A stretch of DNA of 64,000 bases from Neorhizobium galegae bv. officinalis. Lineage in GTDB: Bacteria; Pseudomonadota; Alphaproteobacteria; Rhizobiales; Rhizobiaceae. How positions within the stretch are numbered: the stretch's first letter is position 1; the number at the start of each line of letters is the position of its first letter. The position numbers were made by a program, and so were the translations under genes. The notes below the pieces were generated by a model. That model worked only from the letters and a program-made list of their open reading frames with translations, was not told where the DNA came from and made no database searches. Where the stretch lies: assembly GCA_000985875.1 (NCBI GenBank), contig CCRI01000004.1, positions 124,001-188,000 on the forward strand, read 5' to 3'. Shown here in pieces: positions 42,736-50,792 of this stretch.

Positions 42736-43515
42736 TCAGAGCTCGACAGTGACCAAAAGCGGCAGATGATCGGAGGCCCGCCGGGAAAGCGGCGTCGATA
42801 CGACCTGCGTCGCGATCGGCGTGACTTCGCTGGAGACGAAGACGTGGTCGATCCTCAGAAGCGGAAACCGTGAAGGGAAGGTCGCCCTGGGCTTCGTCCC
42901 GCTCAGGAGCGGCGCGTCGGCCATCTGACCGGCGACGGTCTTGTAGGTTTTGGTTATGGGAATGGCGTTGAAATCGCCGATCAGTATCTTCGGCTTGCCC
43001 TGGCATTCCGGGTTCCCCATCCAGGAGGCCCCGAGAATCTCGCCGATCTGGCGCATCCGGTCGCCGCCCAGCAGGCCGAGATGGGTGTTGAAGACCTGCA
43101 GCTTGTGCTCGCCCACGTCGATTTCCACCCAGACCGCGCCACGCTGCTCGCCATGCGAGGACAGGCCTGCACCCTTGATCATCCTTGCCGGCAGGGCCGT
43201 CAGGATCGCATCGCCGTAGCGCTCTTCGGCGACGTTGAGCGCCGCGTGGAAGTGGAATTCCATCTGCAGCAGCGAGGCAATCGTATGGGCCTGGTCGATG
43301 CCGCCGGTGCGGCTGCGGCCGACATCCAATTCCTGCAAACCGATGATATCCGGTTCCAGGGCCGCGATGACCTCGGCCACCCGGGCGGGGTCGAGCCGGC
43401 GGTCGGTACCGATGCAGCTATGCACATTATAGCTCAGGATTTTCAGGCGATGCGTTGTCTTCAGAGACTGGGCCGGGGAGGGGCCGGCCTCGGCTGGCGA
43501 TGTCTGATCAGTCAT
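42736..43515 (-). CDS. Endonuclease/exonuclease/phosphatase family protein, YbhP-like
   Basis: 259 aa with the EEP fold: LKILSYNVHSCIG (catalytic Asn), IIGLQELD (metal Glu), LIGDFNAIP (Asp/Asn pair) and the C-terminal IDHVFVS and SDHLPL (His and Asp) are all present. Beside a YbhN-like gene and a phospholipase D it matches the E. coli ybhP-clsB-ybhN grouping, implying a lipid or phosphoester substrate rather than DNA. No signal peptide. Its start lies about 10 bp from a bidirectional EcfG-type promoter region, so its transcript leader would be very short. Confidence 0.88.
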   Translation of the reverse strand: MTDQTSPAEAGPSPAQSLKTTHRLKILSYNVHSCIGTDRRLDPARVAEVIAALEPDIIGLQELDVGRSRTGGIDQAHTIASLLQMEFHFHAALNVAEERYGDAILTALPARMIKGAGLSSHGEQRGAVWVEIDVGEHKLQVFNTHLGLLGGDRMRQIGEILGASWMGNPECQGKPKILIGDFNAIPITKTYKTVAGQMADAPLLSGTKPRATFPSRFPLLRIDHVFVSSEVTPIATQVVSTPLSRRASDHLPLLVTVEL

Positions 43516-43522
43516 GGAGCTG

Positions 43523-43549
43523 GGAACACCTTGGTCCCGGTTTCGTTCC
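43523..43549. promoter_or_regulatory. Overlapping divergent EcfG-type promoters
   Basis: On the plus strand GGAAC (43523-43527), 16 bp, CGTT (43544-43547), a full consensus match for the YbhN-like gene. On the minus strand the same DNA reads GGAAC (43549-43545), 16 bp, TGTT, a weaker match that faces the EEP gene. Two promoters thus share one 27-bp palindrome-like site. Confidence 0.7.
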
Positions 43550-43580
43550 CATTCTTATACAGCCGTTTGCGAGAGGGACC

Positions 43581-44522
43581 ATGACTGCCAGACGCCATTT
43601 GTTCAAACTCCTGATCGGCGTTGCGATCTGCCTGGCGGCCTTCCTCGTCTATCGCAGTCTCGGCCGCTACACGATCGACGAGATCGAGGAATCGGTCCGG
43701 TCGATGGCCGCCTTCCGGCTCGCGACCGCATTTTTCTTCGTCATCCTTTCCTATCTCTGCCTGGGCGGCTTCGACGCGCTTGCCGTGCGCTATGCCGGCA
43801 AGCCGCTTCCCTTGCGCCAGACCTCGCTCGCGTCCTTCACGGCGCTGTCGATCGGTCACAATGTCGGGCTTTCCGCGCTGAGCAGCGGTGCCGTGCGCTA
43901 CCGGTTCTACACGCGCTGGGGTCTGACCGGCGAGGACATCGCCAAGGTCATCATCTTCTGCGGAGTGACCGTAGGCCTCGGTCTCGGAACGCTGGCCGGG
44001 CTGGCGCTGCTGCTCCAGTCCGGTGACGCGGCGGATCTGCTCGGTCTCGACCGAAGGGCACGGCTGGCAGCCGGCCTTCTCTGCCTGGCCGGCCCTGCCG
44101 CCTATCTGCTGATCTGCGCCTTCGTGCGCCGTCCGCTTGTCGTGCGCAACTGGCGTTTCGAACCGCCGGCGGTACAGCTCGCGCTCGGCCAGATCGTCGT
44201 CGGCACGCTGAACTTCGCCTGCGTCACGGCTTCCATCCAGCAGTTGCTGGCGAGCTTTACCGATGCCGGCTACCTGACGGTGGCCAGCGCCTACGTCACC
44301 GCCAACATAGCCGCGCTGATCAGCCATGTGCCGGGCGGGCTCGGGGTGCTGGAGGCGACCATGCTTGGAATCCTGCCGACATCCGCGTCGATCGGCGCGC
44401 TGATCGCCTTTCGCGTGCTTTATTTTTTCGTGCCGCTCACGATCGGCGTGCCGACCTTTCTCGTCACAGAGGCTTACTATCGTCATCGGGGCGGAAAATT
44501 CCTAGAGCAGACGGTGATGTGA
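43581..44522 (+). CDS. YbhN-like (UPF0104) lysylphosphatidylglycerol-synthase-type membrane protein
   Basis: 313 aa with about eight hydrophobic helices of the LPG-synthase transmembrane family but no aminoacyl-transfer domain. LSIGHNVGLSALSSGAVRYRFYTRWG and NIAALISHVPGGLGVLEA are characteristic. Such proteins may flip or move lipids; the exact role is unsettled. The start at 43581 follows GAGAGGGA, downstream of an EcfG promoter. Its last 21 bp overlap the phospholipase gene on the other strand. Context with PLD and EEP proteins suggests joint work on phospholipids. Confidence 0.87.
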   Translation: MTARRHLFKLLIGVAICLAAFLVYRSLGRYTIDEIEESVRSMAAFRLATAFFFVILSYLCLGGFDALAVRYAGKPLPLRQTSLASFTALSIGHNVGLSALSSGAVRYRFYTRWGLTGEDIAKVIIFCGVTVGLGLGTLAGLALLLQSGDAADLLGLDRRARLAAGLLCLAGPAAYLLICAFVRRPLVVRNWRFEPPAVQLALGQIVVGTLNFACVTASIQQLLASFTDAGYLTVASAYVTANIAALISHVPGGLGVLEATMLGILPTSASIGALIAFRVLYFFVPLTIGVPTFLVTEAYYRHRGGKFLEQTVM

Positions 44523-46007
44523 CAGGCGGGCGAAAAGCCGCCTGATACCGGCCTTGATTTCCGGAATAGGCCAGAAGGGCTGTTTCGGATCGATGATCCC
44601 CGTGCCGACCAGAGATTCCGTTTCGCCGTTGTCCGTATCGACGTCGTAGCTCCGCAGGCCGCGCGGCTTGACGTTCAGCCGATCGATGGCCGCGAGCATA
44701 GAGCCGGTTTCCGCGAGGATCCGCGCAACTTCCGCCGGTTGGGCGTCGAGATGTTCGGCGATCAACTCGTTGCGGAGCGCGGCGATCGCCTGCCTGCCGG
44801 CCGGATCCGAAGTTTCGATCGCAAGGTCCGCCTCCGTGTCCAGCCCCTCGGAGCGGTTGTTGAGATTGGAAGAGCCGACCCGCACGAACCGGTCGTCGAC
44901 GATGATCAGCTTGGAATGAACGATGATCTCCTGCTCCCCGCCATTGCCGTCCGAAGCCGTGGCATAGAAAACCCGCAGCCGGCCATAACGATCGGCACGC
45001 TTCAGGCGACGGATCAGCCGGTTGCGGTTGTTGCCCATCATCAGCTTTTCCAGGAAACCGTGGGACTCGCGGGTGACGATCACGACGATCTCCGGTCCGT
45101 CGGCCTTTCTGAGGCGCTTGGCGAGCGTGCGCGCCACGCCGAAGGAGGCGAGATACTGCGTTTCGATATAAAGATGACGTTTGGCGGCCTTCAGCGCGTC
45201 GTGGGTCAGCCGGATCGCCTCGCGATGGCCGCGATGGCCCTTCCATTTCCACGCCTCGGTCAGCGCCAGGCCGGTGTTGCAATCGGTCAACGCCGGTTCC
45301 AAGTCGCCGGGCCAAGGGTTTTCGCCGGGTGTTTCAAGCGGCGCAAGAGCCTCTCGTGTCGCCTTTTTCCAGCGGCGGCGGGCGACATCGCCGATCAGCT
45401 TTGCCGTGTCGCCGGTCACGATCGTCTGCATGTCGTGGACCGGGCCGTAGGCGGTTCCGTCCGGAGACCGGCGCAGCGGATTGACGATCGAGTGGCTGCG
45501 GTCGTCCCAGCGGCGGGCGGTCAGGTCGATGCCGCCGAGGAAGGCCGTCTTGTCGTCGATCGCAACGATCTTCTGGTGATGGCTGGCGCGCAAGGGATGA
45601 TCGAAATCGAAATGCAGGAAGATGCGCGGATGGTCGTTCCAGTCCATCTTGCCGAACATCTTGAAGCTCTTGCCGGAATAGACCGGCCCCATGCCCCAGA
45701 CCAGGATGCGGACTTCAAGCGAAGGTTTTTCCTCGACCATCCGGCGCAGAAGGGCGCCGAGTGTCTCGCCATCGGGATCGCGGGGGCGGAGCAGGATCTC
45801 GGGGTTGAAGTCCCAGCCGATGATGAAGACCGAACGTTCCGCTTGCCTCAGGACCTGATCGAGCCGGGAATAATAGTCCTCGCCGTCGATCAGGAACGCA
45901 AGCTTTTCCGCCTTCGCGCTGCGCCAGGCATTGCGGCCGGGCCGGATGATCGGTTCGAGTGGAAATGCTGTTTCCCCGGTCGGGATCGATTGCGTTCTTA
46001 CGTCCAC
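44502..46007 (-). CDS. Phospholipase D-type phosphatidyltransferase (cardiolipin-synthase/ClsB-like)
   Basis: About 501 aa with two HKD motifs: HHQKIVAIDD near residue 142 and HSKLIIVDD near 360, each followed by a GG/GS-x-N block (GGIDLT, GSSNLNNRS). The pair is needed for phosphatidyl transfer or hydrolysis. No transmembrane helix. The N-terminus is unsure: I chose the GTG at 46007 with GAGG 8 nt upstream; the open frame reaches 46148 but would overlap the preceding small gene and has no ribosome site. Gene neighbours (EEP, YbhN-like) match E. coli ybhP-clsB-ybhN. Probably co-transcribed with the small proteins upstream under an EcfG promoter. Confidence 0.85.
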   Translation of the reverse strand: MDVRTQSIPTGETAFPLEPIIRPGRNAWRSAKAEKLAFLIDGEDYYSRLDQVLRQAERSVFIIGWDFNPEILLRPRDPDGETLGALLRRMVEEKPSLEVRILVWGMGPVYSGKSFKMFGKMDWNDHPRIFLHFDFDHPLRASHHQKIVAIDDKTAFLGGIDLTARRWDDRSHSIVNPLRRSPDGTAYGPVHDMQTIVTGDTAKLIGDVARRRWKKATREALAPLETPGENPWPGDLEPALTDCNTGLALTEAWKWKGHRGHREAIRLTHDALKAAKRHLYIETQYLASFGVARTLAKRLRKADGPEIVVIVTRESHGFLEKLMMGNNRNRLIRRLKRADRYGRLRVFYATASDGNGGEQEIIVHSKLIIVDDRFVRVGSSNLNNRSEGLDTEADLAIETSDPAGRQAIAALRNELIAEHLDAQPAEVARILAETGSMLAAIDRLNVKPRGLRSYDVDTDNGETESLVGTGIIDPKQPFWPIPEIKAGIRRLFARLSHHRLL

Positions 46008-46110
46008 CTGCACCACCTCGTCATGGAATCGCGGATGAACGCGCGGGTTTTGCCCTTTGTTCCAAGGCGATATTCCCGAACGTAGGCCGTTGGAGCGGAA
46101 GGTGACGGGG

Positions 46111-46314
46111 TTATTCGATAACCGTTTGCTGGGCCGGGGTGGGTGCAATGAAATTGTTGTTGCCGTCTCTGAAGGCTTCCATCGCGACGATGAGCCCGAA
46201 AAGGATCAGAGCCGCGGCACCCAGCAGCTTCCAAAGCTCACCGGTCACGGGTTTCTGCGGGCTCTCGTCCTGCGCTTGCCTCTGCTCCGCACGTGTATGG
46301 CCATGGATGTTCAT
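46111..46314 (-). CDS. Small single-helix membrane protein
   Basis: 67 aa: polar N-terminus (HGHTRAEQRQAQDESPQ), one hydrophobic helix (LLGAAALILFGLIVAMEAF, about 31-49) and a short polar tail. Not a known family to me. No clear ribosome site; a TTG at 46353 (giving 80 aa) overlaps the stop of the upstream proline-rich gene and would allow coupled translation. Conserved position in front of a phospholipase suggests a membrane partner. Confidence 0.6.
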   Translation of the reverse strand: MNIHGHTRAEQRQAQDESPQKPVTGELWKLLGAAALILFGLIVAMEAFRDGNNNFIAPTPAQQTVIE

Positions 46315-46349
46315 GATCGATCTACCGGCGCTTTCGCGTCGGTACCTCT

Positions 46350-46532
46350 TCAACTGGATGCCAGATTGCCGGGCGGCATATAGACCGGCGGATTGGGATT
46401 CTCGTCGGGATTGGGCAACGGCGTCTCATCCGGCAACCGATCCGGTTCCGGTTCGTTGATCGGTGGGTCCGGCTTCCAGATGGGCGCCGGCATGGGCGGG
46501 CGTTCACTTGGTTCGCGAGGGTCGGGTATCAT
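46350..46532 (-). CDS. Proline-rich 60-aa hypothetical protein
   Basis: 60 aa, nearly a third proline (IPDPREPSERPPMPAPIW, later PLPNPDENPNPP), so an extended unstructured chain. No signal or helix. Function unknown. Well-placed GGGAG 6 nt before the ATG, and an EcfG-type promoter 27-51 bp upstream, support expression. It heads the run towards the small membrane protein and phospholipase. Confidence 0.65.
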   Translation of the reverse strand: MIPDPREPSERPPMPAPIWKPDPPINEPEPDRLPDETPLPNPDENPNPPVYMPPGNLASS

Positions 46533-46558
46533 GGAAAACTCCCTGTTACTCGTCTCAC

Positions 46559-46583
46559 AACCGCCCGGCATGGCGATTGTTCC
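46559..46583 (-). promoter_or_regulatory. EcfG-type promoter of the proline-rich/phospholipase operon
   Basis: Minus strand: GGAAC (46583-46579), 16 bp, GGTT (46562-46559). It lies 27 bp upstream of the proline-rich gene start and probably drives the operon down to the phospholipase. Confidence 0.72.
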
Positions 46584-46596
46584 TCGCAAATCGGCC

Positions 46597-46791
46597 CTAA
46601 GGGTTCGTGGCGCCGGTGCTGGTCGGGTCTGTTCCCGAAGCCGGCGTCTGCGCCCTGTCCGTTGTGGCAGCAGGTGCCGGAGCCTGTGCGGTATCGTCCG
46701 ACCTGCCGGTGAAATAATAACCCGCGGCCATCAGGAGGAGCACTATGGTAATCCCTCCAACGATGGAATTTGCCCTCATTTCGCGTGACAT
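46597..46791 (-). CDS. Small membrane-anchored protein with Ala/Pro/Thr-rich tail
   Basis: 64 aa: MSREMRANS, one helix (IVGGITIVLLLMAAGYYFTG) and a low-complexity tail rich in A, P, T and D, probably on the periplasmic side. Not a recognised family. AGAGG 8 nt ahead of the ATG. It shares its promoter space with the divergent ferritin-like gene; a consensus EcfG site in its own direction is not present. Confidence 0.65.
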   Translation of the reverse strand: MSREMRANSIVGGITIVLLLMAAGYYFTGRSDDTAQAPAPAATTDRAQTPASGTDPTSTGATNP

Positions 46792-46871
46792 GATCTTAGC
46801 CTCTGTGGCTTGTGAATTTCCTACTGGACAATTCGCAAATGGCGGCAATGTTCCAGGCATCGAGGAGAAGA

Positions 46872-46896
46872 GGAACTTCGCAGGCTTTCAGGGGTT
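46872..46896 (+). promoter_or_regulatory. EcfG-type promoter of the ferritin-like gene
   Basis: GGAAC (46872-46876), 16 bp, GGTT (46893-46896), about 65 bp ahead of the ferritin-like start codon on the plus strand. Confidence 0.75.
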
Positions 46897-46960
46897 GAAT
46901 CCGGTTATCTTGCGTTCCCAAAGCAATCGATCTGGGCAACCAGTTTGCGAGGAGAAACGA

Positions 46961-47473
46961 ATGACCCATGCCCGAGACAATTTCCTCGCGTGGCTGCGAG
47001 CCGCCCATGCCATGGAGGAACAGGCGATCACCACGCTTTCCGCCCAATCCCGGCGGATCGAGAGTTATCCCGACCTCAAGACCCGCATCGTGCAGCACCT
47101 GCGCGAGACGGAGGAACACGCCCAGGCGCTGGGAACGCTCCTCGATCATTTTTCGGCAACCGGGGGCGTGTCGGCGATCAAGGACATGGCAGCCAAACTG
47201 ACGGCCAAGGCCCAGGGCGTCGGAGGCATGTTGACCAGTGACGAGGTCGTCAAGGGAGCGATAGCAAGCTATGCCTTCGAGCACATGGAAATCGCCAGCT
47301 ACCGCGTCCTGATTGCAGCGGCCGACGAACTGGATGAAATGGAGGCGAAGACGGTTTTCGAACGCATTCTTGGCGAGGAGATCGCTATGGCCAACTGGCT
47401 GGAAGCAAATCTCGACGCCATCACCCGCGTATTCCTGATGCGCGACGAACGTGACCTGATGGCCAAGAGATAA
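46961..47473 (+). CDS. Ferritin-like DUF892 (YciE/YciF) protein
   Basis: 170-aa four-helix bundle of the DUF892/YciF type, a stress-induced ferritin-like group. The carboxylate/histidine ligands expected for a di-iron site are visible in MEEQAI, RETEEHAQALG, AFEHMEIASY and GEEIAMANWL. GAGGAG 7 nt before the ATG fixes the start; upstream frame residues are the promoter region. It is controlled by an EcfG-type promoter. Likely role: oxidative or osmotic stress protection; metal content not proven. Confidence 0.88.
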   Translation: MTHARDNFLAWLRAAHAMEEQAITTLSAQSRRIESYPDLKTRIVQHLRETEEHAQALGTLLDHFSATGGVSAIKDMAAKLTAKAQGVGGMLTSDEVVKGAIASYAFEHMEIASYRVLIAAADELDEMEAKTVFERILGEEIAMANWLEANLDAITRVFLMRDERDLMAKR

Positions 47474-47483
47474 GTGGAGGGTG

Positions 47484-47508
47484 GCCAGCCGCTGCGATGG
47501 CGGCTGGC
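47484..47508. terminator. Bidirectional terminator-like hairpin
   Basis: GCCAGCCGC pairs with GCGGCTGGC over a 7-nt loop, in the 44-bp space between the ferritin-like gene end and the convergent small gene. No T-tract. Confidence 0.55.
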
Positions 47509-47517
47509 GCGGGAACG

Positions 47518-47733
47518 TCAGGTTCTTAAAGGCGCATCCGGATCCAGATGGATCTGCATATCTCGTGGATCGCGTACGCCCTGTTGATAAAGCTGGATGA
47601 TCTGTGCTGCGAGATTGTTTGCGGCGAGGCTGCCGCCGGCAAGCCCACGCTCTGCGCAGATCTCGTCGAACAAGCGTTGGAGAAATGCCAGTTCCGTCGG
47701 TTCGAAAGTGTTGGTCAGGACTGCTGCATTCAT
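47518..47733 (-). CDS. Conserved-type 71-aa hypothetical protein
   Basis: 71 aa, predicted helical and soluble: NAAVLTNTFEPTELAFLQRLFDEICAERGL then AAQIIQLYQQG and DPRDMQIHLDPDAP. I do not recognise the family, though short proteins of this make-up occur beside rhizobial stress genes. GGGAGG 8 nt upstream supports the ATG at 47733; the longer open frame covers a hairpin-rich spacer. No EcfG motif seen. Confidence 0.6.
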   Translation of the reverse strand: MNAAVLTNTFEPTELAFLQRLFDEICAERGLAGGSLAANNLAAQIIQLYQQGVRDPRDMQIHLDPDAPLRT

Positions 47734-48130
47734 CTTTTCAGCCTCCCAAGTGGCGGCGAAAGCGCTTCCTGTCTTCCAGTCGCCGGCGCCCTGTTTTCTC
47801 TTAAGCCGGCGATGGCCAAAGACTACAACTTCTCCTCCCCTTTGCAAGGGAAGAAAGCTGGTTGGCGCCCGCAGAGGTGGCTTTGGGTCCTTTCTCAACC
47901 AGTCGTGAATGTACGTGCTTTTTCAGTCGTTAAGACGGTTCGGCTTGTGATCGTGAAGCTGCGTCCATGTGTTTCGAACTGGCTTTGGCCATGAGGTCTG
48001 TCTCCGGGTTTTCTTCTCCTCGAAGGAAGAACCGCCCAGAAGAGTTTTGGATTCGCGAAAAAGCGGATATGAGAAATCTGAATGATCTCTCTGCGCAGAT
48101 TTTAAGATTTCAGCCCTAGGGTTTCCGATC
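47734..48130. other. Hairpin-rich intergenic region
   Basis: About 400 bp without a supported gene. It contains dyads TCGCCGGC/GCCGGCGA (47780-47787 with 47805-47812), CCCTT-TGC-AAGGG (47838-47850) and AAATCTG/CAGATTT (48074-48080 with 48096-48102), the last close to the glycosyltransferase start. It marks the border between the stress island and the exopolysaccharide genes and may hold promoters for both sides. Confidence 0.5.
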
Positions 48131-49249
48131 ATGAGGCACGAATTCAGCTCAGCTTTTCCAAAGGCTGCCGATACGATCGATCCCTCGGGGATGCGGATTC
48201 TCCAGCTCGTCACCCATGACAAGATGGGTGGCGTGCGCACGCTCGTGCAGATGGTCGAAACCGGTCTGCACGCCCGCGGTTTCGAGGTGCAGACCCTGCC
48301 TCTCGACACCGGCCATGGAATGGTACCCACGCTTCGCAATCTTGCGCGTCTCGGATGGGCCATCGTTTCCCGAAAATACGACGCCATCTTCACCTACCAG
48401 GCCGCTGCCTCCGTCTTCGGTGGCTTTTTCGGCTTTCTGGGCCGCGTGCCGGTGCGCGCCGCCCATCACACCGCAGCGCCGGAGGGTATTCGCCGGCATT
48501 GGAAGGCACTCGACTGGCTGTTCGGTTCGATCGGGATATTCACCCATTTTGTATCGAATTCCGTTTCCACCAGTGCGTCGTTCGGCAAATGGCCTGCTGC
48601 CTACCGGCGGCGGTTCATTCTGATCCCGCATGGCGTCGATCCCATTCCGCCGGCTCGCGTGGCGGTCGACTGGCGGCAGCGCCTTTCCATTCCGTCAGAT
48701 GCATTCGTGCTGGTCGCGACAGGGAGGCTGGTCGATCAGAAGGATCACGCGGTGCTGGTGGATGCGCTCGGGATGCTGCCGGGCATGCACCTGATCATTG
48801 CCGGCGATGGCCCGAACCGGGAGGCGCTGGAGGACAAGGCGCGCGCTCTTGGCGTGGCAGAGCGCTTCCATCTGGTCGGCCCGATCGAGCGGGATGCGCT
48901 CGGCGACATCCTGACGGCGGGCAATATCTATGTGTTTCCGTCGATCTGGGAGACTTTCGGTCTTGCCGGGGTAGAGGCTTCGATGGCCGGGCTGCCGGTC
49001 GTTGCGTCCGATCTCCCGGTTCTGCGGGAGGTGCTGTGCATCGGCGACGGCCATGAGAACACAGCCATGACGCGCTTCCATCCGCCCTGCGATCCGGCCA
49101 GCCTTGCCGACGCGGTCAAAAACCTCGCTGCGAATTATCCGGATGCCCAGCTTCGGAATGATTTTGCGCTATTGCATCAGGAGCATCACAGCCGGGAGCT
49201 CATGCTGGAGCGCTACACGAATTTCCTGCGCTCCGAGAGCGGCGCCTAA
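48131..49249 (+). CDS. Glycosyltransferase family 4
   Basis: 372-aa GT-B enzyme. The N-terminal acceptor half starts MRILQLVTHDKMGGVRTLV after about 20 extra residues; the nucleotide-sugar half contains GRLVDQKDHAVLVDAL, GDGPNREALEDKA and SIWETFGLAGVEASMAGLPVVA, the E-x7-E-type retaining GT4 motif. No signal peptide; cytoplasmic or membrane-associated. First gene of the exopolysaccharide locus; overlaps the flippase gene end by 4 bp on the other strand. The sugar and linkage are not readable. An ATG at 48191 is a possible alternative start. Confidence 0.87.
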   Translation: MRHEFSSAFPKAADTIDPSGMRILQLVTHDKMGGVRTLVQMVETGLHARGFEVQTLPLDTGHGMVPTLRNLARLGWAIVSRKYDAIFTYQAAASVFGGFFGFLGRVPVRAAHHTAAPEGIRRHWKALDWLFGSIGIFTHFVSNSVSTSASFGKWPAAYRRRFILIPHGVDPIPPARVAVDWRQRLSIPSDAFVLVATGRLVDQKDHAVLVDALGMLPGMHLIIAGDGPNREALEDKARALGVAERFHLVGPIERDALGDILTAGNIYVFPSIWETFGLAGVEASMAGLPVVASDLPVLREVLCIGDGHENTAMTRFHPPCDPASLADAVKNLAANYPDAQLRNDFALLHQEHHSRELMLERYTNFLRSESGA

Positions 49250-50670
49250 CCGCGTCGCGGATAAAAACGCTGAAGCAGCGAACGGGCATCGAACAGGTTC
49301 CAGCGCAGCGCGACACAAGCGCTTGCGATGCCGATCAGGACGAAGTTGATGGCGCTTGCAGCCGGCTCTTCCGTCAGGAGCTGGACACCTTTGCCGACGG
49401 CGACCAGAGCCACGCCGAGAGCCAGCAGCAAGCCGCCCCTCGGCAGGTCGAGAGGCATGCGCAGGTTCCCCGACGCATAGATCAGGCAGATCAACAGCGC
49501 CGCCGCCTGCCCGAGCGTGAAGGCGATGGCGGCACCCATTGCGGCGTATGACGGGATCAGCAGGTAGCTCAGCGTTCCGGTGACCGCCAGCATGGCGACA
49601 GACGCGACCAGTTCCAGATTTGTTGTCCCGCTGAAATAGATGATCTGACCGAAATAGTGGGCGCGCATGACGAGGATGGCATTCGCGACGAGCAGGATCG
49701 GCATGATCTGCGTGACGACCGGCAGGTAGCTCGGGGCGAGCAGTATCCCGAAGATGACGTCGCCGAGCAGGATGAAGGACGCGGTACCAAAAATCACGAT
49801 AAAGCAATGCGTGATGAAGGCGCGCTTGAGAGTATGCCGGGCTTCAGCCCCTTTCCCCTCCGTATGGAGGTTCTTGGCGCTCGAAATATATCCTGCACTG
49901 ATCGCCTCGGCCAAGACCAGGAACGTCTGCTTCATGAGGTCGAGTACGGTCCCGTAAGGGGCGACGGTACTGGTATTGTAAAGGCCCGCCAAGAGCAGCC
50001 GATCGACATTCATGGCGGCAGCGGAGGCGCCGAAGGCGATGGCAAGCGGCCAGCCGTAGCGCCACATGCGCCGCACGTCGCTGCCGCGGGGCCAGACGAA
50101 GCCGGACGCCCATATGGTGCGGCTGAAATGCCGGAAAACCGGCACGGAGCCGAGCGCATAGCCGAGCCCCACGCCTGCAAGCAATGCGCCGGGCGTATCG
50201 AATTCGCGGACGGCGATATAACCGAACAACAGCGAGAAGACGGCGCGGGCGATGGTCGCGATGGCAACAAGCCGGACAAGAAGGTGGGCGCGGCTGATTT
50301 CGATGGCGACGAAATACAAGGTGAAGCACACGACCAGCAGGCTGCTGCTGACCGCAACATCGGCATGCAATGTTCCAAACAGGTAGAACAGGTATATGAA
50401 GCCGATTGCCGGCAACATCACCGCCCCTGAAACCAGCAGGAGGGCGCCCGCGAGCCGATCGGCTTCCTTAGGGTCGTATCGTCCGAAATGGGCGAATACG
50501 ATCCACTGGACGCCCAGGCTGTAGACCATCATGCATATCGAAAACCCGACAATATATTGGCCGTAAACTTCGGCGCTGGTCATGCGCGTGAAGATGGAAA
50601 CCGACACGAGATTGATGATGGCCGAGGTCGCCCGCGAGGCTAAATACACCGAGGCATGTCTATCGCTCAA
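49246..50670 (-). CDS. Wzx-type polysaccharide flippase
   Basis: 474-aa integral membrane protein with about 12-14 hydrophobic helices and the N-terminal YLASRATSAIINLVSVSIFTRMTSAEVYGQY typical of Wzx/RfbX/MATE-like exporters. It moves lipid-linked repeat units across the inner membrane for polymerisation. It converges with the first glycosyltransferase. In this locus it works with the Wzy-like and Wzz-like proteins. Confidence 0.9.
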   Translation of the reverse strand: MSDRHASVYLASRATSAIINLVSVSIFTRMTSAEVYGQYIVGFSICMMVYSLGVQWIVFAHFGRYDPKEADRLAGALLLVSGAVMLPAIGFIYLFYLFGTLHADVAVSSSLLVVCFTLYFVAIEISRAHLLVRLVAIATIARAVFSLLFGYIAVREFDTPGALLAGVGLGYALGSVPVFRHFSRTIWASGFVWPRGSDVRRMWRYGWPLAIAFGASAAAMNVDRLLLAGLYNTSTVAPYGTVLDLMKQTFLVLAEAISAGYISSAKNLHTEGKGAEARHTLKRAFITHCFIVIFGTASFILLGDVIFGILLAPSYLPVVTQIMPILLVANAILVMRAHYFGQIIYFSGTTNLELVASVAMLAVTGTLSYLLIPSYAAMGAAIAFTLGQAAALLICLIYASGNLRMPLDLPRGGLLLALGVALVAVGKGVQLLTEEPAASAINFVLIGIASACVALRWNLFDARSLLQRFYPRRG

Positions 50671-50792
50671 TTTCGTCGCCCAATAATATGCATTTGGTCA
50701 GAATTAACCGCTAACTCTCTAGGGTAGGCCCGATCGCCGGGAGTGACGCAGATCCTTCCTTAGCAGGAACAAACGCAATAATCATAGGGCAT

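Noticed and set aside
46792..46871. GGAAC on the minus strand ahead of the small membrane-anchored protein
   Set aside because: No GTT at 16-17 bp spacing, so it was not called an EcfG promoter.
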